This document shows positions 21,369 through 31,469 of a stretch of DNA of 64,000 nucleotides, piece after piece. Under the pieces are notes generated by a model, which was not told the origin of the DNA, searched no databases, and saw only the letters and a list, made by a program, of their open reading frames with translations. The translations under genes and the position numbers were made by a program. Within the stretch, counting starts at the first letter, position 1. Each line of letters starts with the position of its first letter. The stretch is from Spiroplasma sp. SV19 (lineage in GTDB: Bacteria > Bacillota_I > Bacilli_A > Mycoplasmatales > Mycoplasmataceae): NCBI RefSeq assembly GCF_030060925.1, contig NZ_CP045455.1, forward strand, positions 248,001 through 312,000, given 5' to 3'.

Positions 21369-21435
21369 ACCTGTATATGCTAGTAATATGGTCTAGCGTT
21401 TCTACGTCTTACCATGGGAAAAAGACTCTATAGGT
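21369..21435 (+). promoter_or_regulatory. Purine riboswitch aptamer, guanine type
   Basis: P1 is ACCTGTA (21369-21375) with TATAGGT (21429-21435). P2 is GCTAG/CTAGC enclosing the conserved L2 AATATGG. J2/3 reads GTTTCTAC, identical to the family core. P3 is GTCTT/AAGAC, with CC in L3 able to pair with GG of L2. The last base before the P1 3' strand is C (21428), the position that sets guanine rather than adenine specificity. The preceding base is T instead of the usual A, so tuning may differ. It controls a nucleoside-binding lipoprotein gene. Confidence 0.85.
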
Positions 21436-21503
21436 TAATGCTTTTGCTTTTTAAACATTAACCCTTCAAATTTTAATTGGAAGTATCGGGTTAATGTTTT
21501 TTA
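21433..21503 (+). terminator. Riboswitch expression platform: antiterminator and terminator
   Basis: AACATTAACCC (21454-21464) pairs with GGGTTAATGTT (21488-21498), followed by T residues, to form the terminator. Alternatively CATTAACC pairs with GGTTAATG (21433-21440), which overlaps the P1 3' strand. Ligand-bound P1 therefore frees the terminator: an OFF switch by attenuation. Confidence 0.85.
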
Positions 21504-21539
21504 TTTTTATAAATATTAAATTTAAAAAGGAGCAGAGAA

Positions 21540-22940
21540 ATGAAAAAGCTTTTACAGATTTTTACCACAATTAGTGTTGTTGGAACTTCAGTTGGTAGTG
21601 TTGTTGCTTGTGCGAAAAAATATACTTTTGATAGTAGTATTTGAGTTATTACTGATGGTGGAACAACAAGTGATCTTGCTTTTAATCAATCAGCGTGAGA
21701 AGGTGCTAGTAAATATGTTGTTTCAACAGTAAATCCATCGGTACCGTTACCACAATGAAAAAAATCAAAATGGCGATCAAGTTATTTTGAACCAGTCAGT
21801 CAAACACCAGGAGATTTTAAAAGTGCTTATATAACTTCATCAATTGCTGGGGCAAAGACATTAGTATTACCTGGTTTTAATCATGGTAATACAATTGGTT
21901 GAGCAGCAGGGTTAGTTGATAATATTATTTATATTGATGGAAGTGGGCAAGGTATCCATCTTAATATGAATCCAAGTGCACCATTAGCAAAAAATATTAT
22001 TGGAATTACTTATCAAGCAGAAGCCTCTGGATTTTATGCTAGTTTAGCAGCAAGTATTTATTTAAATGCACATCAAAAAGAGTATGATAACGAATTAAAA
22101 ATTGGTAGTTATGGTGGAATGGATAATCCAATTGCAGTTTCAAATTATATGTGAGGGTTTTTGGTGGGAGCTGATCTTTTTAATGTTATTATTAATTCTT
22201 TGCCCGGACAAAAAATGAATTATTTAAAAAATGAAATTTTAAAACAAGTTCAAACTATTAATAGTAAGATAACTACGTTGCAACCAATTATTAAAGTGCA
22301 AAATGTTTTGAATAAAAATGAATCATGATTTTCACAATCATTTCAAGCTGGTGATGGAAAAATTATTAGTGATGAATTGTTATCACGTGGTGCTAAAATT
22401 ATTTTTCCTGTTGCTGGAGCACAAGTTCAAGATACGGTTAATCAAATTAGAACTAATAATGTTAATACAAAAATTGTTGGTGTTGATACTGAACAATCAA
22501 AAATTTATGGTGAAGACATAGTTGTAACAAGTGCTTTAAAACAAATTTCAACTTCAACTTTTGATGCACTAAAAAATATTTATTCTTCACAATGTGGTTA
22601 TGATGTAAAAAATAATAATTGAAATGAAAATAATAAGACAACAACTTGTTGGATCAACACTGATCAAACTTCAGTTGATCATCCATCATGAACAGGAATT
22701 GAAACAACAAAGTGAATTAAAGCAGATTTAGTTAATTTTTTACACAATACAACAGATGAACACACAAAAGATACGCCGTTTGATAAGATGGTAAAAGTAT
22801 TACAATATGCTTATAAAGATGGCATTGATAATCATCCTCCGATTGCTATGAATGCTTTTTCTAGTACACTTCAAAATACTTATGAAAATCAAACAACATT
22901 AAAACAATATTTGTTAACAGCAGTTGAAAATGCCTTGTAA
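21540..22940 (+). CDS. BMP/PnrA-family nucleoside-binding lipoprotein
   Basis: 466 aa. Lys-rich start, hydrophobic stretch, and lipobox VVAC at residues 21-24. The mature part begins WVITDGGTTSDLAFNQSAWEG, the typical opening of the BMP/PnrA family (periplasmic-binding fold type I). Further family marks are GAKIIFPVAGAQ and KIVGVDTEQS. The family binds purine nucleosides for ABC import. The guanine riboswitch upstream supports guanosine or related nucleosides. Transporter ATPase and permease genes are not in the window. AAGGAG precedes the ATG, which lies 37 nt after the attenuator. Confidence 0.88.
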
Positions 22941-22970
22941 GTTTATCAAAAAAATAAGTTATTAATTAAT

Positions 22971-22999
22971 AAAAAAGTGGAATACTATTCCACTTTTTT
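22971..22999 (+). terminator. Terminator of the BMP lipoprotein gene
   Basis: AAAAAAGTGGAAT (22971-22983), loop ACT, ATTCCACTTTTTT (22987-22999): a perfect 13-bp stem. Confidence 0.9.
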
Positions 23000-23006
23000 A
23001 CTGTGG

Positions 23007-23066
23007 TTTAATGATATTTTCGGTGCTATATATAATAAAAGTGAAACTATGAAGATATGAAACTAT
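23007..23066 (+). promoter_or_regulatory. Promoter and direct-repeat operator of the mannoside PTS operon
   Basis: TTTAAT (23007-23012), an 18-nt spacer and TATAAT (23031-23036). Just downstream GAAACTATG occurs twice, at about 23043 and 23059 (period 16), in the position of an operator. A second TATAAT lies at 23109-23114. Confidence 0.45.
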
Positions 23067-23174
23067 GGAAAAAATAAAACCAGAGAAAGGTTAACGGAAA
23101 AGTATTAATATAATTTTTGTAAAATCAACAGTTAATTTTGCTTTACTTTAAATTTATAGAGAGGGTGCATAATT

Positions 23175-23507
23175 TTGAAAAACATACGAATTTTATTATC
23201 ATGTAGTTTCGGTTTTTCAACTTCAATTTTGGTTAAAAAAATGGAGAACTACTTTAAAACAAAATCATATCCATTTACTGTTGAAGCTTTAAATGAAACA
23301 AGTGCAATATCAGTAATTGAAAATTATGATGTTATTTTAATTGGACCACAAGTTAGTTATTTGTTAAAAAAATTTAAAGCAGCAGCAAACGAGCAAATTC
23401 CTGTTTATATTATGGAAACAAGATCATATGGTTTACAAAAAGTGGATTTAATTATTGAAAAAATGTTGGCAGATATGAAGGAAGATGGATTTTTAAATGA
23501 AGCCTAA
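23175..23507 (+). CDS. PTS EIIB, lactose/cellobiose type
   Basis: 110 aa, the usual length of this single-domain phosphocarrier. It begins NIRILLSCSFGFSTSILVKKM, so the phosphorylated Cys is residue 10 in the P-loop. The start is TTG at 23175, behind AGAGAGGG; no ATG is available in frame nearby. It passes phosphate to the sugar bound by EIIC, presumably the 24534 product. It is the first gene of an eight-gene operon ending in an alpha-mannosidase. No lactose-type EIIA gene is seen beside it. Confidence 0.85.
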   Translation: MKNIRILLSCSFGFSTSILVKKMENYFKTKSYPFTVEALNETSAISVIENYDVILIGPQVSYLLKKFKAAANEQIPVYIMETRSYGLQKVDLIIEKMLADMKEDGFLNEA

Positions 23508-23694
23508 TCAAGAATATAGTTTATTAGAAAGTTCATTGCCTCATGGTGGAATTAAAGTAAAACTAAATGGTAATACAGCCGCTCAGTTTCCAACTTTAGA
23601 AAAAGCAGTTGGATATTTGAAAGTAGTCTTGGGGTCTAATGTAGAAGTTAATTTTGTTGATAAGAATGGTATGACAAAAGTAATTTTAACTTAG
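23497..23694 (+). CDS. Small protein of the mannoside PTS operon
   Basis: 65 aa, overlapping the EIIB gene by 11 nt, with GAAGATGG upstream. It is soluble, with no signal or membrane segment. The middle SLPHGGIKVKLNGNTAAQFP and the end NFVDKNGMTKVILT look like beta strands of a small fold. I do not recognise a family. The overlap and the strict position in the operon suggest a role in sugar uptake or a phosphocarrier-like partner, which is inference only. Confidence 0.6.
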   Translation: MKPNQEYSLLESSLPHGGIKVKLNGNTAAQFPTLEKAVGYLKVVLGSNVEVNFVDKNGMTKVILT

Positions 23695-23719
23695 AGTTAA
23701 TAATTAGGATGTATTTTTT

Positions 23720-24316
23720 ATGTTAAAAAATCTTAAATATTTAGAAAAATATAATTCTGATCCAACATTTGCCGATTATTTAATGCCAAGATATCGTAAA
23801 TTTGAAATTGAGTATAATGATATTATTAAACCAAAGTATCAATCAATTGTTGATGAAGCAAAACGATATTATTGAATTAGTAAAAAAATTAAAATTAAAA
23901 ATTGAAAAATTTCTAAAGTTCATGATCGCTTAGTGAATTTAATATTTAGTGAAACAGATGTTGATTCTAGTAAAGTTAATCAAAATAACGAATGAAAAAT
24001 TAGATATTTTTACAATAATAAAACTAACCAATTGTTTAAACTTAAGTTAATCACATTAAACGATATTCAATACAGCACCCTAGGGCAAAATGCCATTATG
24101 CAAGTTGCTTTTAAATTAAAGATAAGTTTTTGAAATAAAAAAAATGTTATCTTAAAGTATTTAAATGGTTTTGTTGCTAAAGAATTATTTTCATATTTAG
24201 GATACGCTTCAAGTAAGCAACTTTTTCAAATAAAAGCTAATTTTATTAAAAATTATCAATTGGTTTTTAAAAAAATAGAAAATGTTTTTAATAATGAGGA
24301 AGAAGTATGTGAATAA
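23720..24316 (+). CDS. Hypothetical protein in the PTS operon
   Basis: 198 aa, basic and rich in Lys, Asn, Tyr and Phe, without signal peptide. TAGGATG lies before the ATG. Three TGA codons are Trp (near residues 53, 63 and 137), so the gene is invisible under the standard code. It contains DRLVNLIFSETDVDSSKVNQ and ends ENVFNNEEEVCE. No family recognised. It overlaps the next gene by 10 nt, consistent with coupled translation. Confidence 0.6.
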
Positions 24317-24504
24317 AGATTTGTATTGGTTTACTTGTAATGTTCCCATGAATATTTTTGCTATTTTTATTAGCAAAAAAATATCTTTATAAAAAAGTAG
24401 TAACTAATTTATGAAAAATGTTTTTTATAGCATTAGGAACATCTTATTTAGTTTTATTAATTCTTGGAATTGCTATTTTTATATGAGGGAATTATATTCG
24501 TTAA
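24307..24504 (+). CDS. Small two-helix membrane protein
   Basis: 65 aa, starting inside the preceding gene. Residues 4-20 and 38-60 are hydrophobic helices joined by a basic loop (KKYLYKKVVTN). Four TGA codons are Trp, so it needs code 4. No family recognised. Its overlap with the upstream gene and its place just before the EIIC gene suggest an accessory membrane component of the operon. Confidence 0.55.
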
Positions 24505-24533
24505 ATAATAAAAAAGAAAGGAAATGATTGTAT

Positions 24534-26117
24534 ATGAAATGAAGTAATAAAAACAAAAATTTATCAAAAGAAAAAGATACTCGTTCTTGAAAGCAAAAAT
24601 CATTGGATGGAATTATTAAAGCTGGTTCTGCTTTTGGAAATAATCGTTTTTTAGTTGCAATTCGGGATTCTTTTATGCTGCCATTTTCCTTAACAACAGG
24701 AGCAGCAATTCCATTAATTTTGGCAAACTTATTTTTTTCAAGTACATCTGTGATTACTGCCATTCCGGGAGTAAAAGATTCAGAAGGAATGATGTGAGTA
24801 AACTTAATTATTGGCCAGCCATTATCTGATGTCTTTTGAGCAGTTATGAGTGGTTTTTCAATTTATTTGTGTGCTGGAATGGGATATTTTTTAGCAAAGT
24901 CATATGGGAAAGATGGGATTATTGCTGCGGCATTAGCCATTGCTTGTTATTTTGCTTTAAAACCGTTAGAAAATATTGCCATTGTTGGTACTACTGATCA
25001 AACAATTAGTACTAACTATTTGGGAAACAATGGAATTTTAATTGCATTACTTTCTAGTATGTTAGCAACTTATGTTTATGTTAAATTAATGAATGTTAAA
25101 TGATTAATTCCCAAACTTCCTGATTCAGTGCCGCCAATGGTTGCTAAAGCTTTTGCTGCTATTTTTGTTTGTGGAATTGTTATTTTAATGTTTTCAATGA
25201 TTAATCAAATTTGGTTTATTATTGCCACAAAAGCAGGTGTTACTGGTGCAACTGATATTATTCAAGCTGACGGAACAATTATTCATCAAACTCGTTCATT
25301 ATCAACACTTTTTGTAGCCTTAGAATTTATTTTGTCTGGACCATTACAAAATTTATCACAAGGAATTGGAACAACAATTCTAATTTCGTTGTTAGTAGCA
25401 TTTTTTTGGTTTTTTGGGATTCATGGGACTAATGTCTTAACGCCAATTACATCAATTATTTGGGATGCTAATGTTTTAAAAAATACGGCATATTGGTCAA
25501 AATTTACCCAAGGAGTTGCAGATGGGACAATTCCTAATGATGCAAGTTATTGAAAATACCCAATTGAAATCCAAGGGCAATTACAGTATGGCTTAATGGC
25601 CATTCCAATGGCTGGTTTGGGTTATGTTGGGGGAACAGGAGCAACATTAGGATTCTTAATTGGAATTTTCATTTTTTCAAAAGTTAAAGTTCATCGTGAA
25701 ATTGCTAAATTAGCAATTGTCCCGGGAATTTTTGGTATTAATGAGCCTGTTAATTTTGGGGTTCCAATTGTTTTAAATCCAATTTATTTTATCCCATATG
25801 TTTTTGGTTTTTGTTTGGTTTACACTCTTGGCCATGTTTGAATTCTGATTCATTGGATTAGACCAGCTGTAATATGAACTCCAACCATGCCATATGGTCT
25901 AAATATCTTTTTTGCCACCGCCTATGATTGATGGAGTCTTCTTGTTGCCGTCATTCAGTTGGCTTTATCGTTTTTTGTTTGGTTACCATTTGTTTGAATT
26001 GGGCCAAAATTTGAAGAAAAAATGGCTAAAGCAATGGAAGAAAAAGCACAAAAGAAAGATAATTTATCAACAACATTAGAAAGTTCAAAACAATTAACAG
26101 AAGAAAAAGATAACTAG
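24534..26117 (+). CDS. PTS EIIC, lactose/cellobiose type
   Basis: Sugar-translocating membrane subunit, about 527 aa, somewhat longer than the usual 420-450. Helices span residues 45-440. Family marks include DSFMLPFSLTTGAAIPLIL near the start, WFFGIHGTNVLTP near 290, and FGINEPVNFGVPIVLNP near 400, the substrate-site region. The C-terminal tail is charged and Glu/Lys-rich. GAAAGGAA precedes the ATG. It pairs with the EIIB at 23175. The glycosidase downstream suggests a mannose-containing substrate. Confidence 0.88.
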
Positions 26118-26136
26118 GGGAGATTTTAAATTTAAA

Positions 26137-26670
26137 ATGGATAAGTCAATGTTAGTTTTGCTTCTTATTTTTGCTGGAATTGTATTATTTGGAACTATTT
26201 CTGCTATATATTATTTTTTCAAAAATAAAAAGGCATCGCCCAAGGAAGACACTAATAATCAAGAACCTAATCGAATTATTGAAAATACTAATCGACAATA
26301 TCTTTATTTTTTTGCAGTAGTAAAAGTTAATAAAGAATTACTTATGCAAAAAACAATGATTAATAGTACTAAATTTTTTAAAAAATATTTTGTTAAAATT
26401 ATTAACCAATATATTGAATCAATTGATTATTTCGCAAATCTGCATTTAAAAGAATACAATAAATTAATTGTAAATTATTGTCATTTGTTACAAGATAATT
26501 CGCCAATGATTTGAGCAAATAAATGTGCTGAACAGTTTATTTTATTACAATATAAAGTTGATACTTTATTAAATGTTAACAATAATTATGCCGATTATTT
26601 TAATCAGCAATTAAAAGAGATTACAACTGATTATGAAAGTAGGTTACTAAATGAAGAACAACATTATTAA
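26137..26670 (+). CDS. Membrane-anchored hypothetical protein
   Basis: 177 aa with one N-terminal hydrophobic helix (residues 4-30) ending in FFKNKK, then a polar, helix-rich domain rich in Asn, Tyr and Lys. The start lies 20 nt after the EIIC stop. The 3' end overlaps the next PTS gene by 20 nt. One TGA is Trp. No family recognised; the topology suggests a single-span protein with a cytoplasmic domain. Confidence 0.6.
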
Positions 26671-28600
26671 ACTTAATAATTGTATGATTTTAGCAAAAAC
26701 TTTTGATCAAAATAGTTTATTAAGATTTATTAGTGACTTTTGTTTAGAAAATAAGATTGCAAATCGTGAAATTGCTTCAATTTTACAAGCAAGAGAGGAT
26801 CAATCTTCAACAGGATTTGAACATGGGATTGCAATTCCACATTGTCGTTCACCTTATATTGAACAGACAAGTGTTCTTTTAATAAAATTAAAGCAAGCAA
26901 TTGATTGAAATGTTCTTGATCGGCAAAAAACAAATCTCTTTTTTGTCCTTTTAGTAGCTGAAAAAGAACAAGGTGATTATATTGATATTTTAGGGATGAT
27001 TTCATCGCTCTTATTGGATCAAAACTTTATTTTAACATTAAACAAATCAACTTCGCCAGTTGATTTGTTTCAAATATTTCAACAAAGATTACAAGATAGC
27101 AAACAGCAACAGTCAACTATGATGGAAAATGATAAGCCATTTTATGTTGCTATTATTGCTTGTACGTATGGTTTAGCGCATACTTATTTAGCAGAACAAC
27201 GGTTGATAACAATAGCAAAAAAAATGAATATTAACCTCAAAATTGAAACATATGGTGTTAAAGGTAATTTAAATAAAATTACAGAAGAAGATTTAGCACA
27301 GGCAAAAGGTGTTTTGATTGCCGTTGATAAGGAGCTAGATTTATCATATGTTAAACACAATAATATTGTTTATCAACGAACAATTGATGTTGTTAAAAAA
27401 CCAGAAAAAGGATTAAATGAACTAATTAATAATCAAGGTCAAAATAATTGAATTAAATTTAAAATTAATAGTTATCGGTATAGCAGTTATGCAAGTAGCA
27501 AAGCATTTAATTATTTACATATTTTTAGTATTTTATTTGGAATTTTAATTTATTTAAAAATAACGATCCCATCTTTACAAAATAATATTTTTATTAATAC
27601 TAATTTATTAATATTTCAGTGCGCTAGTATTATTGCGCCATGTCTTTTTGGAATGTTATTATCATATTTAATTTTAAATCGAAATGAATTAGTTGCTGGT
27701 TTAATTGGCGCAATTATTATTGGCTATAGTATTTATTATGTTATTTTTCAACAGCAAGGGGGAATTGGAATATTTGGAGCAGTTGTGATTACAATTGCTT
27801 TCAGTTATTTATATAAATTTTTATTATATTTTGATCATTTTCTTTTTAAAAAACATGATCTTTTATTTAACGGTTTCAAATTCTTTTTAAAACTATTATT
27901 AGGTTTTAGTTTATTAATTATTATGTATTTTGGAATGGATTATTTTATTATTAGTGATAAATGAATTTTTGATAATTTTTACTATTATAATAATCGTTAT
28001 TGATGGTTTCGTTGAATAATTGCTTTTCTGTTTTTAGTGGGAATGGTTTGAGATTTGGGTGGACCAATTAACAAATGAACATTAATGTTTTCGGGAATAA
28101 TTTTTTACAATTCAATTGCCCGCTTAAATGGTCTTGCCCAAAATTTAACGCAGATTTACTTTATTATCACACCTTTAACGGCAACAACTTTAGCAATTTC
28201 GTTACCACCAGCTTGTGCATGGATGCGAGGTATTTATGGTTTTAAGTTATTAGATGATAATGAAAAAAAAGCGTGAAAAGAAGCTTATGTGGGAATGCTG
28301 CGTTGTATTTCAGAAAAGTTTTATTTTTATAAAATACATTATAAAGTTAGAAGCCAAGTTGCAAATTGATTAACATGTCTTTTTTTAGCATTTTTAATTG
28401 CATTTTTTAATCTTCAATTTTTTGGTGGCTTTGGAAATATTTTAGGTGCTGTTTTTGGTTTTTCAATGTCAGATTATTTTGGTTTTGGAAATATTACTTT
28501 TTTAATAGTTATTTTAGCAACATTAATTGTTGGTGGTTTTATTCATTTAATATGTTATTGGCCACAAGCAAATTTACAACAAGGAGAAGGACGGAATTAA
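26651..28600 (+). CDS. PTS EIIABC, fructose/mannosylglycerate type
   Basis: 649 aa, three domains. The EIIA fructose-type domain has GIAIPHCRS with the phospho-His at residue 64. The EIIB fructose-type domain has ACTYGLAHTYLAEQRL with Cys 171; the usual form is CPTGIAHTYMA. EIIC helices run from about 280 to 640, with LPPACAWMRGIYG near 520. The EIIC is divergent from true fructose permeases. A GH38 mannosidase gene follows by 4 nt, as in the mngA-mngB pair of E. coli, so a mannosyl conjugate is the likely substrate. The EIIA might also serve the lactose-type EIIB/EIIC upstream. Confidence 0.8.
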
Positions 28601-28604
28601 AAAA

Positions 28605-31295
28605 ATGAAAAAATGAAAAATCTTTTTTGTACCACAAACACATTGAGATAAAGAATGGTATTTTACCAAAAATGTTTCTGATGTTTTTTTAATTGATAAC
28701 ATTAATAAAATTATTGAAATAGCAGAACGCGATGAAAATGAATTTAAAAGTTATGTATATGATGGACAATATTCTATTATTGATGATTATTTAGAATATT
28801 ACCCAGAACGTGCAAAAATTATTGATAAATTAATTAAAAAACAAAAGTTGATTGTTGGGCCATGATATACACAAACTGATACTTTTAATGCAATTGGAGA
28901 ATCAATTGTGCGTAATTTACTACTTGGAATTACTTTAAGCCAAAAGCGAGGACATTATTTACAAACAGCTTATATTCCTGATTCCTTTGGTTTTAATGCT
29001 AATTTACCTCAAATTTTTGCAAAGTTTAATTTAAAAGCAATGGTTTATTGACGGGGAATTGAACAATCACAAATTAAAGATAGTTTATTTAATAATTGAA
29101 TTGGGCTTGATCAGACAGTACTGCCATCATTTAATTTATTTAAGTGAGGATATGGCGTGGGAGTTAGTGCTTCACTTTCAACATTTATGGTGAATTGAAC
29201 ATTAGCTGAAATGCCACAGCAAGCAAAAATTTATCTTGAAAATGTACAAGATAAATTAACAGCATGAAAGCAGCGTTTATCAAATACAAATAATTTATTA
29301 TTATTTCCGTTTGGTTCTGACCAATTACCAATTTATGATTATTTGCAACAATGGATGGACGAGTTGAATAAAATTGATCAAGAACATGAATGAATTTTAG
29401 CAACATATGACGAATATTTTGATGCTGTTTTAGCACAAAAAAATTTATTGCTTCCAACAATAACAGGGGAGCTTCGATACGGGCAATTCTCTCGAGCACA
29501 TAAAACAATTACTTCATCACGATATGATATTAAACAATTATCAAAGCAATTGGAAACATTAATTTATCGCGAAGTAGAACCATTGGCAGTTATTTATCAA
29601 CATCTAGGTGGTGAATATCCCTTTAATATTATTCAAAATAGTTTAAAAAAATTATTATCTTCACAAGCGCATGACTCGTTAGGGGGATGTAATACTGATC
29701 TTACTAATAATACTATTTTAACTAGATTACAAATGGGGATTGATACAATGGAAAGTTTGATTACATTAATGAAAAAACGAATTCAAACTGAAGTAGGGTT
29801 AAAACCAAATGATGTGTTAATTTTTAATTTAGCTCCTTATGCTCGTAAACAAACTAAACGTATGAAGATTTTTACAAAAAAGCCAAGTTTTATTATTAAA
29901 GTTAGAGACAAAAAACTTGATTTTGTTGTTTTAAATCAAGAAAAAATTAATAAACAAACTTTTACAAAAATAAGTTGTCTTAATCAAGCAGAAATGACGG
30001 AACCGGTTGTTGGTGAAGAGATTACTTATTGAACTGAAATTTTAATAACAATTCCAAAAATAAATGGTCTTTCATATCAAATTATAACAATTTCTGAACA
30101 AGAATATTGTTATCAACTTCGTAGTACGCAGGAAAATAGTATTGAAAACAATTACTATAAGATCACAATTAATTTAAAAACAGGTATTTTAGATATCTTT
30201 GATAAAAAACACCAGAAAAATTATTATCAAGCAATAGCGTTGGTTGCTACTTTTAATGCGGGTGATACTTATGATTATTCCCCGTCATTAAAAAATGAAG
30301 GTCAAACAAATATTTTTAAAAAGGCGATTGTTAATACTTTTTTATTAGGGAAAGATTGCGCAAAATTAGTTATTAATTATGAATATGATGTTCCAATTGC
30401 TTTGGATAGTGATGAATATGTTGTTCAGAATCTAACATTTGAAGTTTTGTTAAATCAAACGTTAATTGATTTAAATTTAACAATGTTTAATCAAGCAGCA
30501 GATATTAAATGAGAAATAATCTTTAATACTAATTGTGAAAATGTTGTTAGTTATGCAGATACAGCATTTGGGACAATTAAAAGAAAGCCATCTGATTATC
30601 AGAATGTTTTAAAACGTTGAGAACAAGAAAAATGACATGATTATCCAATTGATATTGAAGCAATGGAGAATGTTTGTTATGTTAAAAACCAGAATAATTT
30701 TTTTAGTGTTTATACAATGGGAAATAACGAATATCAATTAAAAGGGGATAAGCATCAGTATTTAAGTGTTACTTTGTTTTATGGTTCATCTTATATTGGA
30801 AGAAGATATTTAAAATATCGTCCTGGTCGTGCAAGTGGTGTTGATGACTATCCTTGTTCAACACCATTAGCTAATTTACAAAAAGAATTATCATTTAGGT
30901 TACGATTAAATATGACTGATGATATTAATGTTGTTCGGAATGCTAAAGAATGAACAGAACATTTATCATATTATCAAAAACAAACAATTAACCAATTTCA
31001 TTGGAAAGGTGATACCTTTGTGATGACAAAAAATAAATTAAGTCATTTCCCAAAAGAATATGTTGCTCCAATTGCTAATTTAGTGTTAGAACCAGGGTTA
31101 GTTGTTAGTGCTGTTAAAAAAGCAGAAAAAAATGATGCATTTGTAATTCGGTTATATAATTCAACTGAAAAAGAAATTATTTTTCCATTACCAAATAATT
31201 TTTATGAAGTTAATTTATTAGAAGAATTATTAACAGATTATCATTCTGATATAATTAAACCAAACGAAGTTAAAACATATTTGATTAAGGAATAA
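28605..31295 (+). CDS. GH38 alpha-mannosidase (MngB-like)
   Basis: 896 aa, the usual size. The N-terminal catalytic domain starts IFFVPQTHWDKEWY, with the zinc ligands H13 and D15. The nucleophile Asp is D126 in AYIPDSFGFNANLPQIF. SSQAHDSLGGCNTD near 355-368 supplies the further His/Asp region of GH38. The C-terminal beta domains follow. No signal peptide, so it acts in the cytoplasm on phosphorylated mannosides delivered by the PTS, as MngB does on 6-phospho-mannosylglycerate. Last gene of the operon. Confidence 0.9.
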
Positions 31296-31320
31296 AGTTT
31301 TTAGTAAACTTTATTCTTTT
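31291..31320 (+). terminator. Terminator of the mannoside operon
   Basis: AATAAAGTTT (31291-31300), loop TTAGT, AAACTTTATT (31306-31315), then CTTTTT. The left arm overlaps the stop codon. Confidence 0.8.
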
Positions 31321-31389
31321 TACTTTATTATAAAAATAATTTTTATAATTTTATTTTTATTGCAAATTATTTGATAAAAATCACGAAAG

Positions 31390-31432
31390 TTGTTTTTTTT
31401 TTTTTTTTTTTTTGTCACAATTAAATTATAAA
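31390..31432 (+). promoter_or_regulatory. Poly-T promoter of the metalloprotease gene
   Basis: TTG is followed by 21 consecutive T (31393-31413), then the segment CACAATTAAATTATAAA with TATAAA at 31427-31432 as -10. The same segment with few changes follows T21-22 tracts before two lipoprotein genes (35459, 47577). The tract lies over the -35 region, 13 nt before the -10, where its length could set promoter activity. Confidence 0.6.
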
Positions 31433-31469
31433 AATGATGGCAATAAAAATGAAGGTAGCAGAATATTGT

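Noticed and set aside
21369-21435. Adenine-specific riboswitch
   Set aside because: The specificity position before P1 is C, not U, and the regulated gene is a nucleoside-binding protein in an attenuation OFF arrangement.
20671-21540. Known structural RNAs (tmRNA, RNase P RNA, SRP RNA) in the large gap
   Set aside because: None of their conserved cores is present. Only the purine aptamer is identifiable. I also recognised no tRNA or rRNA genes in the window.
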